Part shown: positions 8,089 through 16,322 of the stretch, piece by piece
Numbering within the stretch: position 1 is the stretch's first letter
Layout of the letters: every line of letters starts with the position of its first letter
Position numbers and translations under genes: made by a program
From: Microcoleus sp036705565
GTDB lineage: Bacteria; Cyanobacteriota; Cyanobacteriia; Cyanobacteriales; Microcoleaceae
NCBI GenBank assembly: GCA_036705565.1
Contig: JAUBUY010000023.1
Direction: 5' to 3' (one strand)
DNA length: 64,000 bases
Notes under the pieces: model-generated
Seen by the model: the letters and a program-made list of their open reading frames with translations, nothing else
Databases searched by the model: none
Told to the model about the DNA's origin: nothing

Positions 8089-10434
8089 CTATTCATCCAC
8101 AAGGGCAGATGAGCGACGGCGCCGGCGACGGTTGATAGCAGGCTCCTCGGGTTCGCTTGATTCGATCGGCTCAGGGGATTGGAGCGGCTCAGGGGATTGG
8201 AGCGGCTCATTGAGTGAGATCGGCTCATTGAGTGAGATCGGCTCATTGAGTGAGATCGGCTCATTGAGTGAGATCGGCTCCTGGGATTCGTCCATCACAT
8301 CACTGGGTTCCTCCATCCGATCAAAATCATCAGTTTCGTCGATCAAACTCTCGCCATAAATTTGGACATCATCATCATCATCATCATCATCATCGGCCTC
8401 AGAAAAAACAGGCTCAACTACCGACCTTTCTGGATAATAATCCCGTTCCTCATCCTCAACATTCTGGGGAGGCGTCGTCGCTTCAAATTCAAATTCGAGC
8501 TGCTCGAAAGGCGGCTTGTTCGGGGCCGCTCCGGGGAGAGTCACCGAAACGATCGCATTCTTAGGATTTTTGACACTGCGATCAGTAAGCACCAAAGGAG
8601 AAACCCCCATCAGAGCATAAACATCCTGCTCCTCCGCCGTCATTTCCACCGAAATCACCTCCGGAGGCTCCACCATCGGCTTCATCAACTCAGACTTAGC
8701 CGGACGCACACGCTCGAAATCCTCGCGCCTGCCAACAGTAGCCATATTCACCAGCCCGAAGCCCTCCGAAGCCGCCCGGATGCCGGGGGGTGCCAGATAC
8801 TCAGAGCGCGTATCCGCAACGGGCGCGCTCGAAGTATTCGGCAGTCGCAACTTGCTACGTACCGGTTCCTCCTCCGCCGGGAGAGCAAAAGGCTCTTCGC
8901 CAATCCGGCGGCGGCGGCGCCGTCTAGTTCCGTTCCCCAAATCCTGATAGCTGGGATGGTTGAGCAAGTCCAAAGGCGATGCGTTGCTGCCGCTCTCAAA
9001 ATCCAAACTTTCGCTTTGAGGCTCCCAAGCAGCCCTAGCAGGTTCGGGGGGGCGTTCTTCCCGCACCGGGGCAGAAGTTGCAGCCGCCACAGGCGTCAAG
9101 CTGCGACGTTCCAATCCTTCTGGCAAATTCAACAAAACGCGGTTCGACGTAGCAACAGTGCGATCGCCCGATTCCCGCACCGCTGCGGCGAAGTCTTCTT
9201 CCCCCGGCAAGTGCACCAGATGACCCAACCCGCTGCAAGTAGGGCAACTGTGGCCGAACAACTCGTAAATATTTTGACCTTGGCGCTTGCGAGTCAGTTC
9301 TACCAGCCCCAATTCCGACAGTTGAGCGATTTGCGGTCGAGCTTTGTCAGCTTTGAGAGCTTTATTGAAATGTTCCAGCACCTGCAACTGATCGCGGCGG
9401 GATTCCATGTCAATAAAGTCAACAATAATCACCCCGGCAATATTGCGTAACCGCAGTTGTCTAGCAATTTCCGTGGCTGCTTCGCAATTTGTCCAGAGTA
9501 CCGTTTCCCTAGCCGTGGCCGATCGAGTAAACGAGCCAGAGTTGACATCAATCACCGTCAGCGCCTCAGTCGGCTCGATAATCACATAACCACCCGAAGG
9601 CAAATCAACCCTTGGTCTGAGGGCTTCTCGAATCGCAGCGTTAACCCGGAAAAATTCTAAAATCGAGGCGCGCTCTCGGTGGTGGTCGATCAAAACTCCC
9701 GCAGGAAGTTTACCACCGTTCCAGCTCATCAACTGCTGCTTCACCCGCTTAATTCCATTTTGCGAGTCCACCACAATCCGATTCACGTCACCGCTGAACA
9801 TATCCCGCAGCACCCGCTGGATAAAATCGTCATCCCGGTTGAGCAGTGCCGGCGCCCGCGAAGTACCGCCTTCGAGTTGAACAGCTTCCCACTGTTTTTG
9901 GAGCACTTCCAAATCTTCCATGATGGCTTCTTCAGTCATCCCTTCAGCTTCAGTGCGTACCAGCAGCCCCATCCCGGCCGGTTTCACCAAAATAGCCAGG
10001 GCTCTGAGGCGGTTGCGCTCGGCTTCCGACTTGATCCGCCGCGAGAGATTGACTCCCCTGCCGTAGGGCATCAGTACCAAATAGCGGCCGGGCAGGGTAA
10101 TGTTGCCTGTTAGCCGGGGGCCTTTGCTGCCCGTCGGTTCTTTCATTACCTGTACCACCACTTTCTGCTGGGGGGTCAGGAGTTCTGTAATTGCTCCTGC
10201 CGAGCGTTTAAGGCGCAGCGGGCCGAGGTCTGTGACGTGCATAAACCCGTTACGTTCTGGGTCGCCAATATTGACGAAGGCCGCATCTATCCCAGGGAGT
10301 ACATTTTCAACAATTCCCAAGTAAATGTCACTGACTTGGTGGCTGCCTGTGGCTACCACAAGTTCTTGGATTTGATCTTCTGAAAATACGGCAGCAATGC
10401 GATGCTGCTCTGCTATAACTATCTGCTTTGTCAT
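8089..10434 (-). CDS. rne: ribonuclease E/G
   Basis: An endoribonuclease for mRNA turnover and rRNA processing. Residues 1-120 hold the S1-type RNA-binding domain, followed by the catalytic DNase I-like region with Asp residues in IDVNSGSF (about residue 290) and IIVDFIDM (about 335), and the Zn-link motif CPTCSGLGH at about residue 398. The C-terminal half is disordered and acidic. It has ten consecutive Asp residues near 680-690, four ISLNEP repeats plus LQSPEP repeats near 718-755, and ends in RRRRRRSSALVDE. In cyanobacteria such an Arg-rich terminal nonapeptide is the reported binding site for polynucleotide phosphorylase. The gene leads an rne-rnhB unit. A conserved radical SAM gene lies upstream in the same direction, separated by 1.3 kb of repeats in which a long regulated leader could lie. 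Confidence 0.95.
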   Translation of the reverse strand: MTKQIVIAEQHRIAAVFSEDQIQELVVATGSHQVSDIYLGIVENVLPGIDAAFVNIGDPERNGFMHVTDLGPLRLKRSAGAITELLTPQQKVVVQVMKEPTGSKGPRLTGNITLPGRYLVLMPYGRGVNLSRRIKSEAERNRLRALAILVKPAGMGLLVRTEAEGMTEEAIMEDLEVLQKQWEAVQLEGGTSRAPALLNRDDDFIQRVLRDMFSGDVNRIVVDSQNGIKRVKQQLMSWNGGKLPAGVLIDHHRERASILEFFRVNAAIREALRPRVDLPSGGYVIIEPTEALTVIDVNSGSFTRSATARETVLWTNCEAATEIARQLRLRNIAGVIIVDFIDMESRRDQLQVLEHFNKALKADKARPQIAQLSELGLVELTRKRQGQNIYELFGHSCPTCSGLGHLVHLPGEEDFAAAVRESGDRTVATSNRVLLNLPEGLERRSLTPVAAATSAPVREERPPEPARAAWEPQSESLDFESGSNASPLDLLNHPSYQDLGNGTRRRRRRRIGEEPFALPAEEEPVRSKLRLPNTSSAPVADTRSEYLAPPGIRAASEGFGLVNMATVGRREDFERVRPAKSELMKPMVEPPEVISVEMTAEEQDVYALMGVSPLVLTDRSVKNPKNAIVSVTLPGAAPNKPPFEQLEFEFEATTPPQNVEDEERDYYPERSVVEPVFSEADDDDDDDDDVQIYGESLIDETDDFDRMEEPSDVMDESQEPISLNEPISLNEPISLNEPISLNEPLQSPEPLQSPEPIESSEPEEPAINRRRRRRSSALVDE
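8171..8280 (-). repeat. 18-bp tandem repeats inside rne
   Basis: Four identical 18-bp units (plus strand ATTGAGTGAGATCGGCTC) at 8207-8278 follow two units of AGGGGATTGGAGCGGCTC at 8171-8206. They encode the ISLNEP and LQSPEP hexapeptide repeats in the disordered RNase E tail. Exact identity of units suggests recent expansion, so copy number may vary between strains. Confidence 0.9.
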
Positions 10435-11776
10435 TCAATTTCCTCAAAAAACTGGCAGCAAGTTAGAGACACTTACGCACTCATAGTGCCTCTGACTTAG
10501 ACTGTAATTAGTAGTAGCTTGAAGAGTTATTAGCTGTGAGTTGGTGCAGGGTGGAAAGAAAGTTAACTGTTGACCGTTCACTGTTAACTGTTAACTATTG
10601 ACTGTTCACTGTTAACTGTTACAGATAAAGTAGTTAAACCCGCCCGTACAGAGTTATGAGTTATGCTCAGCAGATAAATCTGAGAGATAGAAATAAGGAG
10701 GCTTTTATCGAGTTAGCAATATTGAGATTTGAGTTGACAATTGCGAAATCAATACTCAAAATTCAACACTTACAACTCTTCCTTTGAACGAGCGCGAATA
10801 AATTCATTGACACCGTACTAATTTCTTAACACACAACTTAACACTACGAACTGATAACTCCGCTTGCGTGGTGGTTGAGGGCTGGTTTTGAGGGAAAGTA
10901 GGTAGGAGTGAAAGCGTAAGGACTTTTGTTGAATTCTTGTGCGATCGCACTCAACATACCGCAGCTTGGCATTCGACTGCAACCTCCGCCCCTGCCAACC
11001 CTAAAACCTAGTCAGTCGATTTTAGATTTTAGATTTTAGATTTTAGATTTACTCCACAGATGAATCTGGGACATTTAACTAGAGTCTAAAATCTAAAATT
11101 TTTGGTTCTCCACGAATTAAGTCGGGGGCTTATCTCCGTTTGTTGACGGGTCAGTCGATTTTAGATTTTAGATTTTAGATTTTAGATTTACTCCACAGAT
11201 GAATCTAGGAGATTGAACTAGAGTCTAAAATCTAAAATTTTTGGTTCTTCACGACTTAAGTCGGGGGCTTATCTCCGTTTTTTGACGGGTCAGTCGATTT
11301 TAGATTTTAGATTTTAGATTTTAGATTTTAGATTTACTCCACAGATGAATCTGGGAGCTGGAACTTTAATCTAAAGTCTAAAATTTTTGGTTCTCCACGA
11401 CTTAAGTCGGGGGCTTATCTCCGTTTTTTGACCCGCCAAAAACATTTATTGTTGAATACCCGCTCTGCGGTTTGAACCGTAAAATTTTTGAATAAGCCGA
11501 CCACCGACAACCAGTCGATCGAAATTAATCGCTAAATTTGGTTCAGACCCCGCTCCGGCGGGTTTGGCGCTAGATTTAGCCCGTGAATGTACAACAAAAA
11601 GGCTTAAAGTCTTGAACAGAAGCAAATTGCACCCAGCCCGCGTTGCTGGTTGACGAGGGCGGCGAGCGACTAAAGCGCTCGAGCCACCGCGGCTTCCATA
11701 ACAAGCGATTATAGCGTGAAACGACACATCCCGATCGAAAGCCGAAGGTGAAATATTCCACCGCGGCTTCCCTATT
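10435..11776. other. repeat-rich region upstream of rne
   Basis: A 1.3-kb gap between the radical SAM gene and rne. It contains short GTTAACTG/GTTGACTG-type dispersed repeats (10556-10622) and the three-unit tandem array at 11012-11433. The open frame at 11446-11784 is low in similarity to anything known and overlaps the radical SAM stop, so it is not called. Cyanobacterial rne genes are known to have long regulated leaders. I could not fold this one or locate the promoter. Confidence 0.5.
11012..11433. repeat. three tandem ~139-bp units containing heptamer arrays
   Basis: Units start at 11012, 11151 and 11290 (TCAGTCGATTTTAGATTTTA each time), a period of exactly 139 bp. Each has 4-6 TTTTAGA heptamers, then CTCCACAGATGAATC, then a reverse-complement heptamer pair (TCTAAAATCTAAAATT), then a CACGA-TTAAGTCGGGGGC segment. 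The opposed heptamers within each unit can pair as a stem. The third unit has an additional heptamer. Confidence 0.85.
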
Positions 11777-14521
11777 TTAACCATAACCCAGGATTAGCTG
11801 ACTACGCTCAACCTGTAGAAGCTGAATTTCCTGCTGGCTGACTTGTTCGAGCATGAACACAATATGTTCTGGCTTTAGCAAGTTGCCATCGCTGCGACAA
11901 CTGCCGGTAAACCGCAAGACGGCTCTACCTTCGGATGTAGCACCCCTAGCAGATGTGCTGCTGTCGGGTTTGTGCTCTACAAGTTCTAGTTTGTGCAGCC
12001 GATCGCGCAAATTGACATCCTTCGTCTTTCCCGACTTAGTAGTATGCACCCGCCAAAAAGCCTCGGTTTCGGCGATCGTCTTGACCCAAGCTTCCCAGTT
12101 GGCATCAGGAGCCACGGAGACAGGAGCAGAATTTTCATGGTCTAATTCGCCATTTTCTGTCAGCGAACCCCCTAAAGCCACAGTAATCACGTACTCCGCT
12201 GCTTCTAACAACTGGTTAGCAGAAGGAGCCTTAAGATCGATCGACTCAACCTTGTAAATCGGAATATTTTCCGGCAGCTTAGCCCCCAACTTTTCCCGAA
12301 AACTCTCAATATCGATCGACTCAGTGAGCTCAAAGTCGGCAATTTCCCCAGTGCTGGTAACACCCAGAGGCAGAGCATTTGCCAGAGAAATCCGAGGGTT
12401 CGGGTGAAACCCGCCGGTAAACGAAATCGGCAAATCGGCTCTGCGGACTACTCGATCGAACAATCGGATCAAATCCAAATGACCAACCAAAGCCATATCG
12501 CCCACCTTCCCGAACCAAACCCGCAAACGCTGTTTCCGCTCCGTATTCGGGACAAACTCCCCAGCAAACTCAGGAATTGGCAGCGCATCCACAACCACAT
12601 TGTGTCCGAAATCGGTGCCACAAACCCCGCAGCGCGAACACCCTTCAAAGGAACAGTCGGGAACCGTCGCTGCTTCCAAAGCCTTTTGCAAGTCAATTTT
12701 CAGCCAGTTTTTGTCGATTCCCGTATCTAAATGATCCCAAGGCAAAGGTTGATCCAGTAGAAGCGGTGCCCCCGTGCCCGCCCCCGCCGTCAAATTCATC
12801 CGTGTATCCGTGTCCGCATCCGTGTCGTGCTCCTCTTCCTTATCAAAAAGATTCCACTCGCCGCTTTCGACTTGGCGGTATTTCCAGGTAAGGCCCGACT
12901 CATCTATCGCCTGAGTCCAAGCTTTGTAAGCCTGATCCAAGCTTTCCCACCACGCATCCATACCCGCGCCAAGTTCCCAAGCGCGGCGGACTACAGCGCC
13001 CAAACGTCGATCGCCCCGTCCGACAAAATCCTCCATTGCCGAAATCCGCACATCAGTGTAATTCACCTTGACGCCCCGCATCCCCCGAAACTCTTCCTTC
13101 AGGAGTTTTTGCTTGCGGGAAAACTCAGCAGTAGAAACCGAGTGCCACTGAAAAGGAGTGTGAGGCTTAGGGGTAAAATTAGAAATTGTCAAGTTAAAAT
13201 TCAGTCCCCGCCGGCCATTGATCCTGCATTCCCTGTGCAGCCAGCGGACTGTTTCGGCGATGCCGAGAACATCAAAATCTGTTTCTCCCGGCAAACCGAT
13301 CATAAAATACAGCTTGATTTTATCCCAGCCGCGATCGACCGCAGTTTTGACACCCCGAAGCAATTCTTCGTTGGTCAAACCTTTGTTAACGATGTCGCGC
13401 ATCCGCTGAGTACCAGCTTCCGGCGCAAAAGTCAAACCGCCTTGTCGCGTACCGCCGAGAATGTCGGCAATATTATCGTCAAATCTGTCAACCCGCTGGC
13501 TGGGTAGAGACAGAGAAATATTTTTATCTTTCAGGCGATTTTTGATTTCCATGCCGACTGCTGGGAGTGCCAGATAGTCGGAACAACTGAGGGAAAGCAG
13601 GGAAAACTCGCTGTGCCCGGTGGCTTGCATCCCCTGTTCGATCGCCTCTACGACTTGCTGCGGTTCGACATCGCGCGCGGGGCGAGTCAGCATTCCCGGC
13701 TGACAGAAGCGACAGCCGCGAGTGCATCCCCGGCGGATTTCTACTGTCAGCCTGTCGTGTACTGTTTGGACGTAGGGAACCAGGCCGATCGAATAAGCTG
13801 GTATCGGAGTTGCCACGCGGCGCAGAATTCGTTCTGGAACTTGCGGGCGGTTGGGATGAACGGAACCGTCGGCCGCCATATCGTAGAATTGCGGGACGTA
13901 GACGCCTGGAATTTGCGCTAAATCCAGCAGCAATGCTTCTCGGCTCAAATTATTTGTTTTGCCTTCTGCCAAAATCAAGCCAATTTCTGGCAGCAACTCT
14001 TCTCCATCTCCCAAAGCGATGAAGTCAAAAAAGTCTGCGTAGGGTTCGGGGTTGGAAGTTGCCGTTTGCCCGCCAGCAAAAATCAGTGGCATTTGACCGT
14101 TTTGGGGATTGGTCGCTCTTTCTTGCCAAGTTAGGGGAATGCCGGCTAAATCCAGCATTTCCAGAATGTTTGTGGCTCCGAGTTCGTAGCTGAGGCTGAA
14201 GCCCAGAATATCAAATTCTGTGAGCGATCGCCTCGATTCTACGGCAAACAGCGGAGTTTTGGTCGATCGCAGTTTTGCTGCCAAGTCGGCGGCGGGCAAA
14301 TAAGCCCGATCGCACAACTGTCTCGGCCCTGCGTTCAAAATGTTGTAAAGGATGATGTGCCCCAGATTGGAAGCACCAACTTCATAAACTTCTGGGTAAG
14401 TGAGAACCCAGCGCACAGACGCCGCGTCCCAAGGCTTGTGCGTCGCCCCCAATTCGTTTCCCAGATAACGAGCAGGCTGATTAATCTCTGCTGTAAGTAA
14501 TTCTTCGACTTTTACTGCCAC
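11777..14521 (-). CDS. radical SAM protein of the TIGR03960 type with a C-terminal DUF2344 domain
   Basis: A 914-residue protein. The N-terminal third resembles a cobalamin-binding-type Rossmann region. The radical SAM cluster motif is RRGCTRGCRFCQPG (CxxxCxxC) at about residues 266-279, followed by a typical FAPEAGTQRMRDIVNKG segment. Around residues 655-800 a DUF2344 (radical-SAM-linked) domain is visible: LRVWFGKVGDMALVGHLDL, then GFHPNPRISLANALPLG. In many bacteria this family lies next to RNase E/G, and here it lies just upstream of rne on the same strand, which supports an RNA- or ribosome-linked role, though the reaction is not known. A short Asp/Thr-rich low-complexity insert lies near residue 565. 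Confidence 0.88.
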   Translation of the reverse strand: MAVKVEELLTAEINQPARYLGNELGATHKPWDAASVRWVLTYPEVYEVGASNLGHIILYNILNAGPRQLCDRAYLPAADLAAKLRSTKTPLFAVESRRSLTEFDILGFSLSYELGATNILEMLDLAGIPLTWQERATNPQNGQMPLIFAGGQTATSNPEPYADFFDFIALGDGEELLPEIGLILAEGKTNNLSREALLLDLAQIPGVYVPQFYDMAADGSVHPNRPQVPERILRRVATPIPAYSIGLVPYVQTVHDRLTVEIRRGCTRGCRFCQPGMLTRPARDVEPQQVVEAIEQGMQATGHSEFSLLSLSCSDYLALPAVGMEIKNRLKDKNISLSLPSQRVDRFDDNIADILGGTRQGGLTFAPEAGTQRMRDIVNKGLTNEELLRGVKTAVDRGWDKIKLYFMIGLPGETDFDVLGIAETVRWLHRECRINGRRGLNFNLTISNFTPKPHTPFQWHSVSTAEFSRKQKLLKEEFRGMRGVKVNYTDVRISAMEDFVGRGDRRLGAVVRRAWELGAGMDAWWESLDQAYKAWTQAIDESGLTWKYRQVESGEWNLFDKEEEHDTDADTDTRMNLTAGAGTGAPLLLDQPLPWDHLDTGIDKNWLKIDLQKALEAATVPDCSFEGCSRCGVCGTDFGHNVVVDALPIPEFAGEFVPNTERKQRLRVWFGKVGDMALVGHLDLIRLFDRVVRRADLPISFTGGFHPNPRISLANALPLGVTSTGEIADFELTESIDIESFREKLGAKLPENIPIYKVESIDLKAPSANQLLEAAEYVITVALGGSLTENGELDHENSAPVSVAPDANWEAWVKTIAETEAFWRVHTTKSGKTKDVNLRDRLHKLELVEHKPDSSTSARGATSEGRAVLRFTGSCRSDGNLLKPEHIVFMLEQVSQQEIQLLQVERSQLILGYG

Positions 14522-14664
14522 GGCTCGACTCGCTAAATAGTTGCGACTCTTAAGCAGCCTACCTTAAAATCTGCCAACACGCCAACGACAGTCGTCTGTC
14601 TTTTCGGGCATTTAACCGAATTTGCTGTGTTTTTTTGCCTGTTCTCGTCGCCCAGGAGGCTCTA

Positions 14665-15015
14665 TCAGTGTTGTTTTACGCAGGAGTTTTCGGCTTCAAA
14701 GCTATCGACATTTTCAAATATCTCAAACACTCGATCCAGTTGGCTGAGTTCCAGAATCATCTTAATCCCAGGGGATACCGAGCAAAGACTAAACCTGCGC
14801 CCCATTTTTTTCGCCTGCTTGAGGCCCGAAACCAATGCCATCAAACCTGCACTGTCAATAAATTTTACCGCGTCCAAATCTACGAGTACCGATACAACAC
14901 CGGGGGCTGCAATTGCTGTCATTAGTTGTACGCCGAATTCTCCGCAGGTGGCTGCATTCAGGTAGTCTAGGGGTCGAATCACCGTAATTGGTTTATGGGC
15001 AAGAAGTGTCTGCAT
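14665..15015 (-). CDS. STAS-domain anti-sigma factor antagonist
   Basis: A 116-residue single STAS domain protein like SpoIIAA/RsbV. The conserved phosphorylation-site loop KFIDSAGLMALVSGL is at residues 50-64, with Ser53 or its neighbour as the expected switch residue, and VDLDAVKF before it forms the buried strand. In partner-switching systems such proteins are phosphorylated by a serine kinase and dephosphorylated by a PP2C phosphatase. A candidate phosphatase is encoded at 24808-26295, but no RsbW-like kinase is in the window. The ATG at 15015 begins directly with the first strand. It stands alone between the radical SAM gene and a long spacer. Confidence 0.88.
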   Translation of the reverse strand: MQTLLAHKPITVIRPLDYLNAATCGEFGVQLMTAIAAPGVVSVLVDLDAVKFIDSAGLMALVSGLKQAKKMGRRFSLCSVSPGIKMILELSQLDRVFEIFENVDSFEAENSCVKQH

Positions 15016-15374
15016 ATGTCAAACCTATGATTGCTACGTATTTTCAACTACTGCGCTGGACGGATGTAAGCCTAAACCTACTTGATTCCTCTGAGCCTAA
15101 CTTAATCCGAGGCAAACTGACCAGTTGTTGTCAGTAGTTTTACTGAATCTTTATTTATTGACTCTTTTTTATGAAGTTTTGCATAAGATTTGGGGAGGAA
15201 ACGTAAGCTACTATACTATTTTTTATTGATACCTGCAGGTTGAGTCTTGGTAACTATAAAAATTGCGATCGACTTGGCCCTAGCTGTTAGATAAAACTGA
15301 ACATTGTAATTTAAATCACTTGTGAGTTCTGATCTAGATCACCTGTTTGCTAGACACTTCAGAGGAGAATAAAA

Positions 15375-15596
15375 ATGTACGGAGTTCTCCGACTTACTAT
15401 GCAAGCAACTCATGCTATTCGTCAACTTGTAGAAAAAGCCCTCTACATTAAGCAGTTGACGCCTGACATTGAAAACGAAATCAACTACGAGCTCACCCGT
15501 TTGGGGTACATCTCGGATATTGATTATGAGGCTTTAGAGTTATTAATGGATGAAATGGATGCCGGTCGGGTGCAATTGGTATCTAGCCATAGATAG
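15375..15596 (+). CDS. small conserved cyanobacterial protein of unknown function
   Basis: 73 residues, mixed charged and hydrophobic, rich in Leu, Glu and Asp. It looks helical (AIRQLVEKALYIKQL; LELLMDEMDAG), with no membrane segment and no cysteine. A good ribosome-binding site (AGAGGAG) lies 8 bases before the ATG, and the upstream region has AT-rich promoter-like sequence. Codon use matches the surrounding genes. I believe small proteins of this type are widespread in cyanobacteria, but I cannot assign a family. Confidence 0.7.
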   Translation: MYGVLRLTMQATHAIRQLVEKALYIKQLTPDIENEINYELTRLGYISDIDYEALELLMDEMDAGRVQLVSSHR

Positions 15597-16322
15597 TGGG
15601 AAGCGGGCGATAAGTCCACATCCAAAAAACCAAAAATCTTTGCAGGGCGGGCAATAGAGGCGTGTTAGAAGCATTTACGCCGGCCGCATATTTTTCTCAT
15701 GAAGCATCTGGTTGCTGAACTTGATATTTGAGGAGATAGTGTGATGGGCGATCGTCCCTGCACCTCTGATCAAAAGCTAAAAACTTTGACTTAAATTAAA
15801 TTTATAACTTTTGGGGTATGACAAATTAGGTTAAGTGTAACTTAGGATCGCGAATTTAATAACTTACAATTTTAATTGTTATTGTGGGATGGGCGTCCCG
15901 CCCGTCCCACAATCTTGTGGAAGTTATTTAATTCTCATTCCTTAGAATCTATCGATTTGAGATTTGAGATTTGAGATTTGAGATTTGAGAAGTCCGACTA
16001 CTGATGATTATCAGGGTTTGAAACTTGTCTACAGTTGCATTCCTTTGAGAAACTGCTATCAGTATCAAAAACTACACACTGTGACCTAAATTAAATTCAT
16101 AACTTTCGGGACTTGACAAATTAGCTCTAAGTCTAACTAATACTAAAAAAAGTTTTTCGGCAGGATTAGGACAACCGGGCAAGTCTCGCAAATAAAGCTT
16201 AAATTTTAAGTATCTAGTGCCAGTTAGCCTTAGTCCTAGGAATTATCCGATCGCTCGAATGCAAGAAAATTGGTTTGTAGTTACGACATCCGTCATCGCC
16301 GAGTCAATCTAAAATCTAAAAT
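15597..16322. other. intergenic region with repeats
   Basis: This 726-bp stretch has no gene. It contains a family A MITE-like copy at 15841-15945, a GATTTGA heptamer array at 15957-15990 and, at its right end, the TAAAATC array (16307-16337) that overlaps the end of the hybrid kinase gene. The sequences around 15770-15835 and 16075-16140 are near-repeats of each other (both contain TAAATTAAATT, ATAACTTT and GACAAATTAG). Confidence 0.65.
15841..15945. repeat. MITE-like repeat, family A, shortened copy
   Basis: It has the same ends as the copy at 931-1062 (CTTAGGATCGCGAAT and AATTCTCATTCCTTAG), but the central palindrome is reduced to one arm plus CCCACAATCTTGTGG. The length is 105 bp. Confidence 0.8.

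Noticed and set aside
8362..9450. 362-codon plus-strand frame opposite rne
   Set aside because: The reading is an antisense shadow of the RNase E gene (poly-Ile from the poly-Asp run), with no ribosome-binding site.
11012..11433. Possible CRISPR-like array
   Set aside because: The units are 139 bp, nearly identical throughout, with no unique spacers, and the inner heptamers are simple tandem repeats. No cas gene is near.
11446..11784. 112-codon minus-strand open frame
   Set aside because: It overlaps the radical SAM stop region, has an odd Arg/Ser/Ala composition and no recognisable family. It is more likely chance.
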